The position numbers and the translations under genes were made by a program. Positions 29,501 through 37,163 of a stretch of DNA of 64,000 bases are shown here, in pieces. The notes beneath the pieces were generated by a model. The model was not told the DNA's origin. It ran no database searches and was given only the letters and a program-made list of their open reading frames with translations. This DNA comes from Massilia endophytica (GTDB lineage Bacteria; Pseudomonadota; Gammaproteobacteria; Burkholderiales; Burkholderiaceae_D), in the NCBI RefSeq assembly GCF_021165955.1, contig NZ_CP088952.1, positions 3,534,001 through 3,598,000 of the forward strand. Reading direction: 5' to 3'. Position 1 is the stretch's first letter. Every line of letters begins with the position of its first letter.

Positions 29501-32500
29501 GCGTATAGCGCAGCCCCATGCCCGCCGTGGTGTTCTCGATGTCCGCCTGGGTGAAGGTCTGGGCGGTGCTGGTGATCTCCGCACCGTTGAGATAGAGCTT
29601 GCCGTGCGCAGGCAGGCTGCCCAGGGTGAATACACGCAGTGCGGCGCTTTGCTCGGGGTCGGCCGCTGCCAGTTCGGCAGGCGTAATCCGCACCGCTGTG
29701 CTGTCCTCGGTCACGGTGATGCCGTTGTTGGTCACCGTCGGCATCGTGTTGACCGTGTCCACTGCGCTGAGAACACTTTCGCTCTTGCTGCCGCCATCGG
29801 TGTAGATTGCCTTGAGGCGGATATCATGGCCCGCATGCGCGTGGTCGATCAGCAGCGTCGCACCCGTTCCCACTGCATTCCACACGCCCAGGCCGTCCTT
29901 CACCTGCCATTCGTAGCTGATGCCCGGCGCAGGAATGCCGTCATCGTCCGTGATGGTGTTGTGGGCCGTGAGCGTTTCGCCTTCGCTGGCGGTGCCAGTG
30001 AAGGTCACCGTGCCGCCAGGGGCATCGTCCACGTTGCTGACGGCGATATTGAAGGTCTGGCTGCCAACCGTGCCACCTGCGCCGTCGCTGACCGTGAAAG
30101 TGAAGCTGTCCGCTCCGAAGTAGTTCCCAGTCGGCGTGTAGCGCAGGCCCATGCCTGCCGTCGTGTTCTCGATGTCGGCCTGGGTGAAGGTCTGGGCAGT
30201 GCTGGTGATCTCCACGCCGTTGAGATACAGCTTGCCGTGCGTGGGCAGGCTGCCCAGGGTGAACAGGCGCAATGCAGCGCCCTGCTCGGCGTCGGCCGCC
30301 GCCAGTTCGGCGGGGGTGATGCGCACTGCCGTGCTGTCCTCGGTTACCGTGATGCCGTTATTGGTCACCGCCGGCTTGCTGTTGACTACCTGGACTGCGC
30401 TGTAGCTGACTTCGGCCTTGCCGCCGCCATCGGTGTAGCTGGCCTTCAGGCGCAGCTCGTGGTGTGCATAGGAAGGGTCGAGCAGCAGCGTGTTGGCGGC
30501 GCCCACGGCGTTCCACACGCCCAGGCCATCCTTCACCTGCCACTCGTAGGCGACGCCCGGCGCGGGCATGCCGTCCACGTCCGCCAGATTGTTGGCAGCG
30601 GTCAGGGTCTCGCCCTCGCTCACCGTGCCGGTGAAGCTCGTGCCGCCGGTATAGGCGTCGTCCAGGGCATTGATCGAAATGCTGAAGGTCTGGTGTTCCA
30701 GGATGGCGCCGTGCGGGTCCTTCACGCTGAACTTGAAGGAGTCGCCAAGGTTGGCGTCCGCATTCGGCCGATAGGTCAGCAGGTGCGCCGCGAGATCCGC
30801 CTTGGTGAAGGTCGCGCCAACGGCGAGGCTGAGCGTACCCTTGGCAGGGCCGGTCTCGATGGTGTAGACCAGGTCATCGGCCGAATCGTCCACGTCGGAG
30901 GAGACAAGCATCGCCGATGTGATTTCCGTTACGCCGTCGTCTTCATTCAGCGTGAGCCCGAGGTTCGTATCCACCGTCGGCGTGTCGTTCACCGCCGATA
31001 CGGAAATGTCGAACTGGGTGCTGCCGATGGCGCCGCCCGCGCCGTCGCTGGCAGTGAAGAGGATGCGGTCGGCGCCGCTGTAGTTGCTATTCGCCTGGTA
31101 GCGCAGCCCCATGCCGGGCGCCGCGTTCTCGATGTCGGCCTGGGTGAAGGTGGCCGGTACGGCGCCGATCGGCGTGCCGTTCAGCGTCAGCGTGCCATGC
31201 AGCGGCAAGGCGGTGAGCGTGAAGACGCGCGCCGCGGCGCCCTGCTCCGGGTCCGCCAGCGCCAGCTCGGACGGCGTGATGCGGATGCTGGTGTCCTCGT
31301 TGACGGTGAGCCCCGCATTGGTGAGCGTGGGAATGGTGTTGACCACCGCGCCCGCAGTCGTCACGGTCTCGGCATGGCCGGTGCCGTCGACGTAGCTGGC
31401 CTGCAGGCGGACGGAATGGCCGGCATAGGCATGGTCGAGCAGAAGGGTAGTGCTCGTGCCGACCGTGTTCCATACGCCCAGGCCGTCCTGCACCTGCCAG
31501 GCGTAGCCGATACCGGGGGCTGCGATATTGTCGCCATCCGTAATCGTATTGCTGGCGGTAAGAGTCTCGCCTTCGCTGACGGTGCCCGAATAGCTCAACG
31601 TACCGCCGGGAGCGTCGTCCACATTGTTGACGTTGATGCTGAAGGTCGTGCTGCCGATGCTGCCGCCCGAGCCGTCGCTGACGGTAAAGGTGAACCCATC
31701 GCTCCCGTGGTAGTTGAGCGCAGGCGTGTAGCGCACGCCCATGCCCGGCGCGCCGTTCTCGATGTCAGCCTGGGTGAACGCCACGCCGGTGCCCGTGATG
31801 GCAACACCGTTGACGGTCAGCGTACCATGCAGCGGCAAGGCGGTGAGCGAGTAAACCAGGCGCGCCTTGGGCTGCTCGACGTCCGATACGGCCAGTTCGC
31901 CCGCCGTGATGCGGATCTCGGTTTCCTCCGTGGCAGTGAGCCCGTTGTTGGCGGCCAGCGTCGGCGGCGTATTCGGAATGACCTGGTTGGTGGAATTGCT
32001 GTACGAAACCTCGGTGTGCCCCTGGCCGTCGGTATAGGTGACCACCGCGCGCAGGTACTTGTTCGCCTCCGGAATACCGAGCAGATATGAGTCCGACGTC
32101 GCGCCGCCGATCGTTGTCCAGCCGCTGGTGCCGTTGTCCGAAATCTCCCACTGGTAGCTGAGCGGCGTGGCCGCGCTGAAGCCGTCGATGTCGGCAATGT
32201 CGCCGCGCGTGGCATGGATCGTGTCGCCCTGCACCGCCACCAGGGTGACCGCGGCGTCGCCCGTGTGCGTGTCGTTGACCTTGCTGATCGTGATGCTGAA
32301 AGTCTGGTCGTCGTTGTGCGACCACACGCCGTCGAACACATTGAACTTGAAGGAGTCCGTGCCGTTATAGTTCGCGTCCGGCGTGTAGGTCAGCTTGCCC
32401 TGGTCGATATCGTCCTGGGTGAAAATGGTTCCGGCCACAGGCGGCGATGTGGTGTTCAGGACGATGCTGCCGCCATTGAACTGAAGCACGCCATGCGTGG

Positions 32501-33467
32501 GCATCTGCCTGATCACGTACTTGATCTGGGAGGAGGTGTAGCCGTATTCCCTGCTGCTCAGGTAATTCTCGTCCAGCGTCACGGTCACCGGCGTGCTGGT
32601 ACTGCTGCTGCTGCCGTCCTCGTTCATCGTGATGGACGTGTGGTCCATGAAGATCTGCTGGTGGCTCACGTACCACACGTTCGCCGCGGACGGGGTCTCG
32701 GCGTTGCCCGAGCTGTCCGTGTAGCTCACGTACAGCTTCATCGTCCAGCCTTCCATGGAAGGATCGAGGAAGACCGATTTGAACGCGTCGCCCGTCCCGG
32801 ACAGCGCAGGCTGCAGGGTCTCCGCCGATGTGCTGGTGTTGACCCTGTACCACTGGTACAGAACGTTCGCGGGGTTGAAGCCGTTCGAGTCGCTGATCAC
32901 CGCCGTCAGCGTCTGTCCCACCTGCTGCAGGCCAGTCAGGGAAAGCGAGCCGTTCACCGCCAGCACGCCGCGGAAACCGGCAAAGACCAGCGGGGTGGTG
33001 GCAAGGCTGCCCTGCATCTGATCCAGCTCCCAGCTGCCGCCAAGGCGGGCTTCGCCCACCAGGCGCGAGGACGCCGCCACGTTGGCGCCCACCACGCGCG
33101 AAAGACTCGCGGTAAAGGCCTGGCCCTGGGGACCGCGCGCCACTTCGCAGGCATACAGCAGCAGGTCGCCGCCGCGCAGCGCCGTGGCAATCATGTCGAG
33201 TGCGGCCGTATAGCTGTGCAGGTTCCCGGTACACAGCCAGTCGCTGCCAAGCTTGAGCAGGCCCTGCTCCCCGTGGCAGAACAGATGGATGCTTCTCAGG
33301 CGAGGAAAACTGGCAAGCTCGCGGGCGATGGCGGTGAGCGCATCGCGACGATGGTCGATGGCGACGGGCCAGATATGCGGCGGCAGATTCTCGAGAATGT
33401 CTTCGGCAAACTCGATATCCGTCAGTACGAATGCAACTTCCTGTGCGACGTTCAGCGTTCTGGACAT
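26589..33467 (-). CDS. Giant repeat protein: DUF4347, eight CSPG/cadherin-like repeats, DUF4214
   Basis: About 2292 residues from ATG 33467 (AGGGAG close upstream; the frame is open to 33566). Residues 10-165 are a DUF4347 domain (AFVLTDIEFAEDILENLP, IHLFCHGEQG, DLLLYACEVARG). An Ig-like segment follows, then eight CSPG/NG2-type cadherin-like repeats (each with FTQADIEN, RYTP and Y-x-G-A-D-x-F-x-F-x-V-S-D), alternating with Ig-like modules reading YEWQVKDGLGVW. A Pro/Asp-rich spacer with a type III-like Ca motif (DGNGDGIRDAEQG) precedes two C-terminal DUF4214 units (YRNALNRAPEQAGYDFW, YVDLLDRTPEAAGLAYW). No signal peptide or RTX nonapeptides are seen. A surface or type I-secreted adhesin is likely. 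Confidence 0.88.
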   Translation of the reverse strand: MSRTLNVAQEVAFVLTDIEFAEDILENLPPHIWPVAIDHRRDALTAIARELASFPRLRSIHLFCHGEQGLLKLGSDWLCTGNLHSYTAALDMIATALRGGDLLLYACEVARGPQGQAFTASLSRVVGANVAASSRLVGEARLGGSWELDQMQGSLATTPLVFAGFRGVLAVNGSLSLTGLQQVGQTLTAVISDSNGFNPANVLYQWYRVNTSTSAETLQPALSGTGDAFKSVFLDPSMEGWTMKLYVSYTDSSGNAETPSAANVWYVSHQQIFMDHTSITMNEDGSSSSTSTPVTVTLDENYLSSREYGYTSSQIKYVIRQMPTHGVLQFNGGSIVLNTTSPPVAGTIFTQDDIDQGKLTYTPDANYNGTDSFKFNVFDGVWSHNDDQTFSITISKVNDTHTGDAAVTLVAVQGDTIHATRGDIADIDGFSAATPLSYQWEISDNGTSGWTTIGGATSDSYLLGIPEANKYLRAVVTYTDGQGHTEVSYSNSTNQVIPNTPPTLAANNGLTATEETEIRITAGELAVSDVEQPKARLVYSLTALPLHGTLTVNGVAITGTGVAFTQADIENGAPGMGVRYTPALNYHGSDGFTFTVSDGSGGSIGSTTFSINVNNVDDAPGGTLSYSGTVSEGETLTASNTITDGDNIAAPGIGYAWQVQDGLGVWNTVGTSTTLLLDHAYAGHSVRLQASYVDGTGHAETVTTAGAVVNTIPTLTNAGLTVNEDTSIRITPSELALADPEQGAAARVFTLTALPLHGTLTLNGTPIGAVPATFTQADIENAAPGMGLRYQANSNYSGADRILFTASDGAGGAIGSTQFDISVSAVNDTPTVDTNLGLTLNEDDGVTEITSAMLVSSDVDDSADDLVYTIETGPAKGTLSLAVGATFTKADLAAHLLTYRPNADANLGDSFKFSVKDPHGAILEHQTFSISINALDDAYTGGTSFTGTVSEGETLTAANNLADVDGMPAPGVAYEWQVKDGLGVWNAVGAANTLLLDPSYAHHELRLKASYTDGGGKAEVSYSAVQVVNSKPAVTNNGITVTEDSTAVRITPAELAAADAEQGAALRLFTLGSLPTHGKLYLNGVEITSTAQTFTQADIENTTAGMGLRYTPTGNYFGADSFTFTVSDGAGGTVGSQTFNIAVSNVDDAPGGTVTFTGTASEGETLTAHNTITDDDGIPAPGISYEWQVKDGLGVWNAVGTGATLLIDHAHAGHDIRLKAIYTDGGSKSESVLSAVDTVNTMPTVTNNGITVTEDSTAVRITPAELAAADPEQSAALRVFTLGSLPAHGKLYLNGAEITSTAQTFTQADIENTTAGMGLRYTPTGNYFGADNFSFSVSDGDGGTVATQTFNIAVSNVDDAPGGTVTFTGTVSEGETLAAHNTITDDDGIPAPGISYEWQVKDGLGVWNAVGTGATLLIDHAHAGHDIRLKAIYTDGGSKSESVLSAVDTVNTMPTVTNNGITVTEDSTAVRITPAELAAADPEQSAALRVFTLGSLPAHGKLYLNGAEITSTAQTFTQADIENTTAGMGLRYTPTGNYHGADSFTFTVSDGDGGTVGAQTFNIAVSSVNDLPGGTVTISGTVSEGETLTVAHSLTDAEGVGAVSYEWQVKDSLGVWNAAGSGSSLALASAYAGHELRVKASYTDGESNAESYTTAPVLVNTKPLLVANTGLSIAEDAAVRITPTELSVNDDDQSAALRVYTVGTLPAHGTLSVNGVALTAAGQTFTQADIENATPGMGVRYTPYANYYGADLFKFTVSDGAGGAIASTDFAITVAEVNDLPGGAVGIAGSPMVGQVLAASNTLTDAEGLGAFTYVWEASADGSSGWAAIPAATAASYTPLATDLGKFLRLKIAYTDGRGTAETVYSNVSDRVVPVPVPTASDDRDGVSSDIESRAPAMGSGLLGDGNGDGIRDAEQGYVTSLPWVANGGKPTSYVTFTNDLKLDQLAARTLASPAALPIDLKIPVGQVEASISGIAAGQTLKMTTYVSSDIVLNGYWMQNRHGEWVDVSSSIVTAGGKTRIEFAVTDGGEFDADGKVDGRVTEIGAPGSWSTDHDKDGIPNAVEGNVGKGVDQRDNFVFERGDLFVMQAYRDTFGREIGAETKDVLQSKLDNHIANEAQIAKEIIDQQLDILGDLPSLYIAVFGQPAEKAAFDSWNASLHNGMDASKIAERLFSSDWFGKSTGLVDDGAFVSQLYRNALNRAPEQAGYDFWLAQLQAGKSRADIVHGVIESQEFHALHDAANAVTALYVDLLDRTPEAAGLAYWTGLSQAGMSHVDMIGGFLNSAEYHSRFY
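28854..29335. repeat. 482-bp direct repeat inside the giant gene, copy A
   Basis: Identical base for base to 29487-29968, at a period of 633 bp (211 codons, one CSPG plus one Ig-like module). Outside this block the modules diverge, including at silent positions, which points to a recent duplication or gene conversion. Confidence 0.93.
29487..29968. repeat. 482-bp direct repeat inside the giant gene, copy B
   Basis: Second copy of the block at 28854-29335; the first difference on the right is C to T at 29969, on the left G to A at 29486. It encodes the same module of the giant protein in the same frame, so recombination between the copies would remove or add exactly 211 residues. Confidence 0.93.
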
Positions 33468-33812
33468 AACTCCCTTTTCCCCCGGCGCCGGATCACGGCC
33501 CCATTGGTCCGGCATTTCACGACGGGAATGGGCTGCAAGCGCTGCCGCGGAAACGGTAATTTCCAATGCGGTCGCGCGCCGCCGAGAAGCACGGCGGCAT
33601 GTTGGCGTTCACCGTCGCTGCCTTGTAATTAACTACTAGGTGGCAGAAGACTTGGAACCAAGAAAGCAGGAGTTATAGTTTTGAGTTGCTGCGGGGGATT
33701 ATAGTGAGCAAAGCTTGCTGGCAAGAGAAGATATCTTTCCTTTTCCCATCAAATGTTGCTTTTTAGCCTCGGAAATTAACCACAATAAATTAATGTCCCG
33801 GGACTTGGGACG
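33468..33812. other. AT-richer non-coding region upstream of the giant gene
   Basis: About 345 bp without a convincing gene. From 33620 to 33800 it is distinctly AT-richer than the rest of the window and probably holds the promoter of the giant gene. I see no convincing -35/-10 pair. A perfect 10-bp palindrome GTCCCGGGAC lies at 33794-33803, close to the 6S RNA terminator. Confidence 0.6.
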
Positions 33813-33846
33813 AAAAAAAAGCTGCACCGGATGGTGCAGCTTTTTT
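33813..33846. terminator. Terminator at the end of the 6S RNA gene
   Basis: Stem GCTGCACC/GGTGCAGC with a 4-nt loop, flanked by eight A on the left and six T on the right, so it can work in both directions. On the minus strand it lies just after the 6S RNA. Confidence 0.92.
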
Positions 33847-33857
33847 GGTAGAGGGCC

Positions 33858-34033
33858 CCGCCTGTGCCGCTATGCCGGCATCCCGAACCTGACGGCTCAA
33901 GGTGGTTGCAGTTAGTCCAACTTCGGGTTCATCGGACAAGCGACGCTCACGCCCGTCGAACAAATTTCCGCAACCGATGCATGTAAATGGTTCAAGGAAT
34001 ATATGACAATCGCGAACACTGCAGGGTGACACG
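33858..34033 (-). ncRNA. ssrS: 6S RNA
   Basis: About 176 nt; ends are approximate. Three lines of evidence agree. The gene lies directly downstream of zapA on the same strand, the conserved ssrS location in proteobacteria. The 3' half reads CTGCAACCACCTTGAGCC, then GGTTCGGGATGCCGGC, which lines up with the 3' half of E. coli 6S RNA (CACCTTGAACC...GGGTTCAAGG...GCGGCGGCAT). The ends can pair (CCGTGTC with GGCACAGG). A -10-like TAAACT precedes the proposed 5' end by a few bases and a strong terminator follows. 6S RNA mimics an open promoter and sequesters sigma-70 RNA polymerase in stationary phase. Confidence 0.8.
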
Positions 34034-34075
34034 GAGTTTACTCCTCTCGCCGCCTCGGCGAAAGGCTTTTTCGCA

Positions 34076-34387
34076 TCAGAACAGATTTTCTTGTGGCGTC
34101 AGTGCGCTGTCGAGCACCTTGTGCATGGCGCCGATCTTCTGCTGCACTTCCAGCAGCGACATGTCCGACAGGGGACCGGCCGGCGATTTTGCGGTCAGGA
34201 ATTCGGCAGCCATGCTGAGGGCCGCCATCACGGCGATACGGTCATTGCCCTTCACCTTGCCGCTCTCGCGGATGCCGCTCATTTTCTTATCCAGCAGCAG
34301 CGCCGCTTCCTTCAGGGCGCGGTCTTCGCCTTCCTTGCAGGCCAGCCGGTAGGGCTGGTCCATGATGGTCACGTCGACATGGATCAT
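34076..34387 (-). CDS. zapA: Cell division protein ZapA
   Basis: Cytoplasmic FtsZ-ring stabiliser, 103 residues, normal length. The N-terminal V-D-V-T-I-M-D-Q-P-Y-R-L-A-C fold, the D-R-I-A-V-M-A-A-L-S-M-A-A-E-F-L helix and the C-terminal coiled coil fit the family. It overlaps the upstream coiled-coil gene by ATGA (34384-34387) and is followed by 6S RNA. Confidence 0.94.
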   Translation of the reverse strand: MIHVDVTIMDQPYRLACKEGEDRALKEAALLLDKKMSGIRESGKVKGNDRIAVMAALSMAAEFLTAKSPAGPLSDMSLLEVQQKIGAMHKVLDSALTPQENLF

Positions 34388-34614
34388 TGCGCATCCTCTT
34401 TTTCAGGCGCGGCTTCTTCAGCCGGCGCAGGAATTTTTTCCAGCAGCGCCGTCACGCGTTCGTACGCTTCCGTCAGCCGGCGCTGGTAGCCCATGTTGTC
34501 GGCAACTAAAGCAGCATTAGCCTGGCGCAACTGGGCGTTCTCGCGGCGCAGGGACTGCGTCAGCTCGGCCAGCTGGGCGATCTTGTCGGAGAGTTCTTGG
34601 AAATCTGAAATCAT
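34384..34614 (-). CDS. ZapB-like coiled-coil protein upstream of zapA
   Basis: 76 residues from ATG 34614. Nearly the whole chain is a coiled coil (ISDFQELSDKIAQLAELTQSL, ENAQLRQANAALVADN), ending in an acidic Ala/Pro/Glu tail. Similar short coiled-coil proteins upstream of zapA in betaproteobacteria are often annotated as ZapB-like or DUF904. Sequence similarity to E. coli ZapB is weak, so the role in the Z-ring is inferred from context and the 4-bp overlap with zapA. The ribosome binding site is poor. Confidence 0.8.
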   Translation of the reverse strand: MISDFQELSDKIAQLAELTQSLRRENAQLRQANAALVADNMGYQRRLTEAYERVTALLEKIPAPAEEAAPEKEDAQ

Positions 34615-34665
34615 TTCGCCACTATAGGGCCGCACGAAAGGGCGGTCAACCGCTTTCAGTCCGGC

Positions 34666-35913
34666 CTACTGCAGATACGCGCTCTCGCGCAGGATCTGTT
34701 CCGGGTCGCGGTAGGTGAGCAGGGTTTTCACCGCCGCCTTCTTGTCCGCGCTCCTGTTGTAATAGGCCTGGGCGATGCGGAAGCCCATGAAGTAGCCCAG
34801 GTCCGCCGGGCGGTCGCCTTCCATGCTGCCCGCGCCGAACCAGCGCTTGCGCTCATTGCGCTTCACGTCCTCCGCGAAAGCCTGCTTCAGCGCCGCTTCG
34901 TGCTTGTAGCCGTAGGCGTAGGTGACTTCGTTGAAGTTCCCGTTCGAGATGAGCGATGCCAGGAAGTCCGCCGTGCCCTCTTTCAGCGCCCCTGCCAGCA
35001 GGGTGTTTTCCGGCACCTGCTGCTGGGTGTGCATCAGTTCATGGATGGTGATGTTGGGGATCAGCGCGGCGGTCTTGGTGCCATTGCGCAGCCAGGGCGA
35101 GAGTTCGTCGATGGGGACGGAATCGTCCCGGCTGAACATTTCGGCGCCCATGATGAGGCCATCGGAACTCGCCGTACCGCCGGAGGACAGGGCGCCGATG
35201 ACGAAGTAGATGTCGCCGAAGGTGGCATCGTCGTACAGGGCCTTGAACTTGTGCAGCGAGGCGCGGATCTCGCCCTCCATCTCCTTCACGCGCAGCGTAT
35301 TGGCGCGGATCGCCTTGTAGTAGCGGGCGTGCTTCTGCGTGACGGCATGCAGGGAGGCGCCGCTGCGGATGCGCATGTTGATGAAGCTGTGCAGGCCGGG
35401 GCTGCCCGGTTCCAGATAGTCGGTGTCGTACAGCGCGCCGGGATCGGCGGCCTGCGCGGCGCGGTCGTAGACGGACCAGAAGCGGTCGATATCGCTGGTG
35501 ACAATGCGTGCGCGGTCCGGGTCCGAGCGCAGCGCGCGGTAGGCGGCGTCGTTGGCCGATATTTTTTCGAGCACGGCGGCCCAGCGCGCGTCGCCATGCA
35601 GGGGGAGCAGGTCGCTGTCGTTCTCCACCATCAGGCGGCCGCGCATGCCTGCCGCGGCGGCGCGTTCGGCCATTGCGAGCGCTTCCTCGCGCTTGCCCTC
35701 CAGCGCCAGCGCGCACGCTGCGTCGTAGATCACGGAAGGATGGCCCGCGCCCTGGTCCATGGCCTGGCGGAAGGATGCCGCCGCGGCGGCATACTCCTTC
35801 TTCCCGATATGGGCGCGCGCGTCCGCGATGAGCTGCTGCGTGGTGGCGGCTGCCGCGCTTCCGGCGAAGGAGGCGGCGAGCATGAATGCGGTGATGAATG
35901 GCTTGATCGTCAT
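34666..35913 (-). CDS. Exported HExxH metallopeptidase-like protein with N-terminal TPR (DUF2268-like)
   Basis: 415 residues from ATG 35913. A signal peptide ends in GSAAAA (about residue 22). Residues 25-105 look like two TPR-type helical hairpins (IGKKEYAAAAASFRQAM, GKREEALAMAERAA). The C-terminal half holds a zincin motif H-E-L-M-H in NITIHELMHTQQQ and a downstream G-T-A-D-F-L-A that may supply the third ligand, resembling predicted Zn proteases of the DUF2268 group. A periplasmic or secreted protease is likely, with unknown substrate. It overlaps the upstream GST gene by ATGA (35910-35913). Confidence 0.8.
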   Translation of the reverse strand: MTIKPFITAFMLAASFAGSAAAATTQQLIADARAHIGKKEYAAAAASFRQAMDQGAGHPSVIYDAACALALEGKREEALAMAERAAAAGMRGRLMVENDSDLLPLHGDARWAAVLEKISANDAAYRALRSDPDRARIVTSDIDRFWSVYDRAAQAADPGALYDTDYLEPGSPGLHSFINMRIRSGASLHAVTQKHARYYKAIRANTLRVKEMEGEIRASLHKFKALYDDATFGDIYFVIGALSSGGTASSDGLIMGAEMFSRDDSVPIDELSPWLRNGTKTAALIPNITIHELMHTQQQVPENTLLAGALKEGTADFLASLISNGNFNEVTYAYGYKHEAALKQAFAEDVKRNERKRWFGAGSMEGDRPADLGYFMGFRIAQAYYNRSADKKAAVKTLLTYRDPEQILRESAYLQ

Positions 35914-36548
35914 GGCGTACCGTTTGCACAGAATTGATTGAATCCCGCCTCCGAGGCAAGGCGGGCGTACCACGCTTCCACGGCGGGCAGCGCGGCGTGT
36001 TCGATGGGCGTCATTTTCCAGCGGTTGGTGGAGAGCCCGAGCACGATGTCCGCCAGCGAGAAGCTGGAACCGGCGGCGTAGGCGCCCGTCTTTTCGAGCT
36101 GGCTTTCCAGGATGCGCATTTTCGCGTTCCAGGCCGCGGCGCTGGCTTCGATGCCTGCCGCGTCGGCGAACTGCGGGCTTCCGCGCACCAGCCCCATGAA
36201 GGCGTGCCGCCAGGCGGGATTGAGCTCCGTGGCCTGCCAGTCCATCCATTGCTCCACCATCGCGCGGCGGGCCGGTTCGGCAGGCAGCAGCGCTCCCTTG
36301 CCGTAGGCGCCCGCCAGGTAGCGGCAGATCGTGTTCGATTCGTACAGCACGAGCGCGCCGTCGCGCAGCACGGGCACCATGGCGTTGGGGTTCAGGGCCA
36401 GGAATTCGGGAACATTGGTATCGCGGTGGCCGCTGCCCCACTCCTCCTCCAGTTCGTACGGCAGGCCGAGGGCCTCCAGCGTCCACAGGACTTTGCGCAC
36501 ATTGATGGAGCTGCGCTTCCCCAGCAGGCTGATGTTTGTGTTTTCCAT
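35910..36548 (-). CDS. Glutathione S-transferase family protein
   Basis: 212 residues from ATG 36548. The thioredoxin-like N-terminal domain (about 1-80) has the family cis-Pro in N-A-M-V-P-V-L and the glutathione-binding E-S in LYESNTICRYLA. The all-helical C-terminal domain contains S-F-S-L-A-D-I-V-L-G, the conserved N-capping box region. The N-terminal active site has Ser in G-K-R-S-S-I-N-V-R-K. The substrate is unknown. No good ribosome binding site precedes the start. The gene is coupled to the metallopeptidase-like gene downstream. Confidence 0.9.
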   Translation of the reverse strand: MENTNISLLGKRSSINVRKVLWTLEALGLPYELEEEWGSGHRDTNVPEFLALNPNAMVPVLRDGALVLYESNTICRYLAGAYGKGALLPAEPARRAMVEQWMDWQATELNPAWRHAFMGLVRGSPQFADAAGIEASAAAWNAKMRILESQLEKTGAYAAGSSFSLADIVLGLSTNRWKMTPIEHAALPAVEAWYARLASEAGFNQFCANGTP

Positions 36549-36624
36549 AGGTAACAAGTTATCAGATTGGCACTCTTGCGTCATCTTCTTTGTCAGGAAC
36601 GCGGCTTACCTGCGACTCAAAGGG

Positions 36625-36698
36625 GATGGCGGCACCCCGGCGCCATCGTTTCACGCTGTTCCTCAGTTTTCACGCCGGCCCCGGGCCGGCGTCTTTTT
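36625..36698 (+). ncRNA. Possible small RNA or leader ending in an orphan terminator
   Basis: Two hairpins precede a T run on the plus strand without any gene that they could end, because the neighbouring GST gene runs the other way. Hairpin 1: GATGGCG/CGCCATC (36625-36631 with 36641-36647). Hairpin 2: a 10-bp stem at 36672-36681 with 36683-36692, followed by CTTTTT. The structure looks like the 3' part of a small RNA. I see no convincing promoter, so confidence is low. Confidence 0.35.
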
Positions 36699-36719
36699 GC
36701 TCGTCCGCAAACTTCCCGA

Positions 36720-36749
36720 CTTGAAATCGCATGTGGTCGTCCCTATAAT
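36720..36749 (+). promoter_or_regulatory. groESL promoter, overlapping sigma-70 and sigma-32 elements
   Basis: TTGAAA (36721-36726) and TATAAT (36744-36749) are separated by exactly 17 bp, a strong sigma-70 promoter. The same stretch reads CTTGAAA, 14 bp, CCCTATAA, close to the sigma-32 heat-shock consensus. The start would fall at about 36756, inside the CIRCE element. Confidence 0.85.
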
Positions 36750-36751
36750 TG

Positions 36752-36778
36752 TTGGCACTCGTTAGTACCGAGTGCTAA
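36752..36778. promoter_or_regulatory. CIRCE operator (HrcA binding site)
   Basis: TTGGCACTC, 9 bp, GAGTGCTAA: the CIRCE inverted repeat with one mismatch in the left arm. It overlaps the predicted transcription start of groESL, so HrcA would repress at normal temperature. Confidence 0.95.
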
Positions 36779-36838
36779 CAATGTTGAGCAGTCTTGCATA
36801 AATAGCATTAACCCCACTGAATATAAAAGGAGTTTTGT

Positions 36839-37129
36839 ATGAACCTTCGCCCTTTGCACGATCGCGTCATCGTCAAACGTCTGGACCAGGAAACCAAAAC
36901 TGCGTCCGGCCTGATCATTCCTGATGCAGCGGCCGAGAAGCCGGATCAGGGTGAAGTGCTGGCTGTAGGCAACGGCAAAGTGACCGACAGCGGCGCCCTG
37001 CGCGCGCTGGAAGTGAAAGTGGGTGACCGCGTTCTGTTCGGCAAATACTCCGGCCAGGCCGTCAAAGTCGACGGCGAAGAGCTGCTGGTGATGCGCGAAG
37101 AAGACATCATGGCCATCGTTAACAAGTAA
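36839..37129 (+). CDS. groES: Co-chaperonin GroES
   Basis: 96-residue heptameric lid of the GroEL cage. The N-terminus MNLRPLHDRVIVKR and the V-G-D-R-V-L-F-G-K-Y-S-G motif are diagnostic, and the mobile loop lies at about 17-32 (ETKTASGLIIPDAA). AAGGAG lies 7 bp before the ATG. First gene of groES-groEL, 34 bp apart, under CIRCE and a dual promoter. Confidence 0.99.
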   Translation: MNLRPLHDRVIVKRLDQETKTASGLIIPDAAAEKPDQGEVLAVGNGKVTDSGALRALEVKVGDRVLFGKYSGQAVKVDGEELLVMREEDIMAIVNK

Positions 37130-37163
37130 TCGGCCCTTTTAAAGAATTCAGGAGAATACAAAC

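Noticed and set aside
28500..30650. Regularly repeated DNA that could suggest a CRISPR array or satellite
   Set aside because: The repeat unit is 633 bp, in frame, and encodes CSPG/Ig-like modules; no short repeats with unique spacers and no cas genes.
33715..34032. Short open frames across 33.7-34.0 kb on both strands
   Set aside because: They coincide with the 6S RNA and its terminator and show no coding composition or ribosome binding sites.
36565..36585. TGGCAC...TTGC near 36570 as a sigma-54 promoter
   Set aside because: GG and GC are only 7 bp apart instead of 10.
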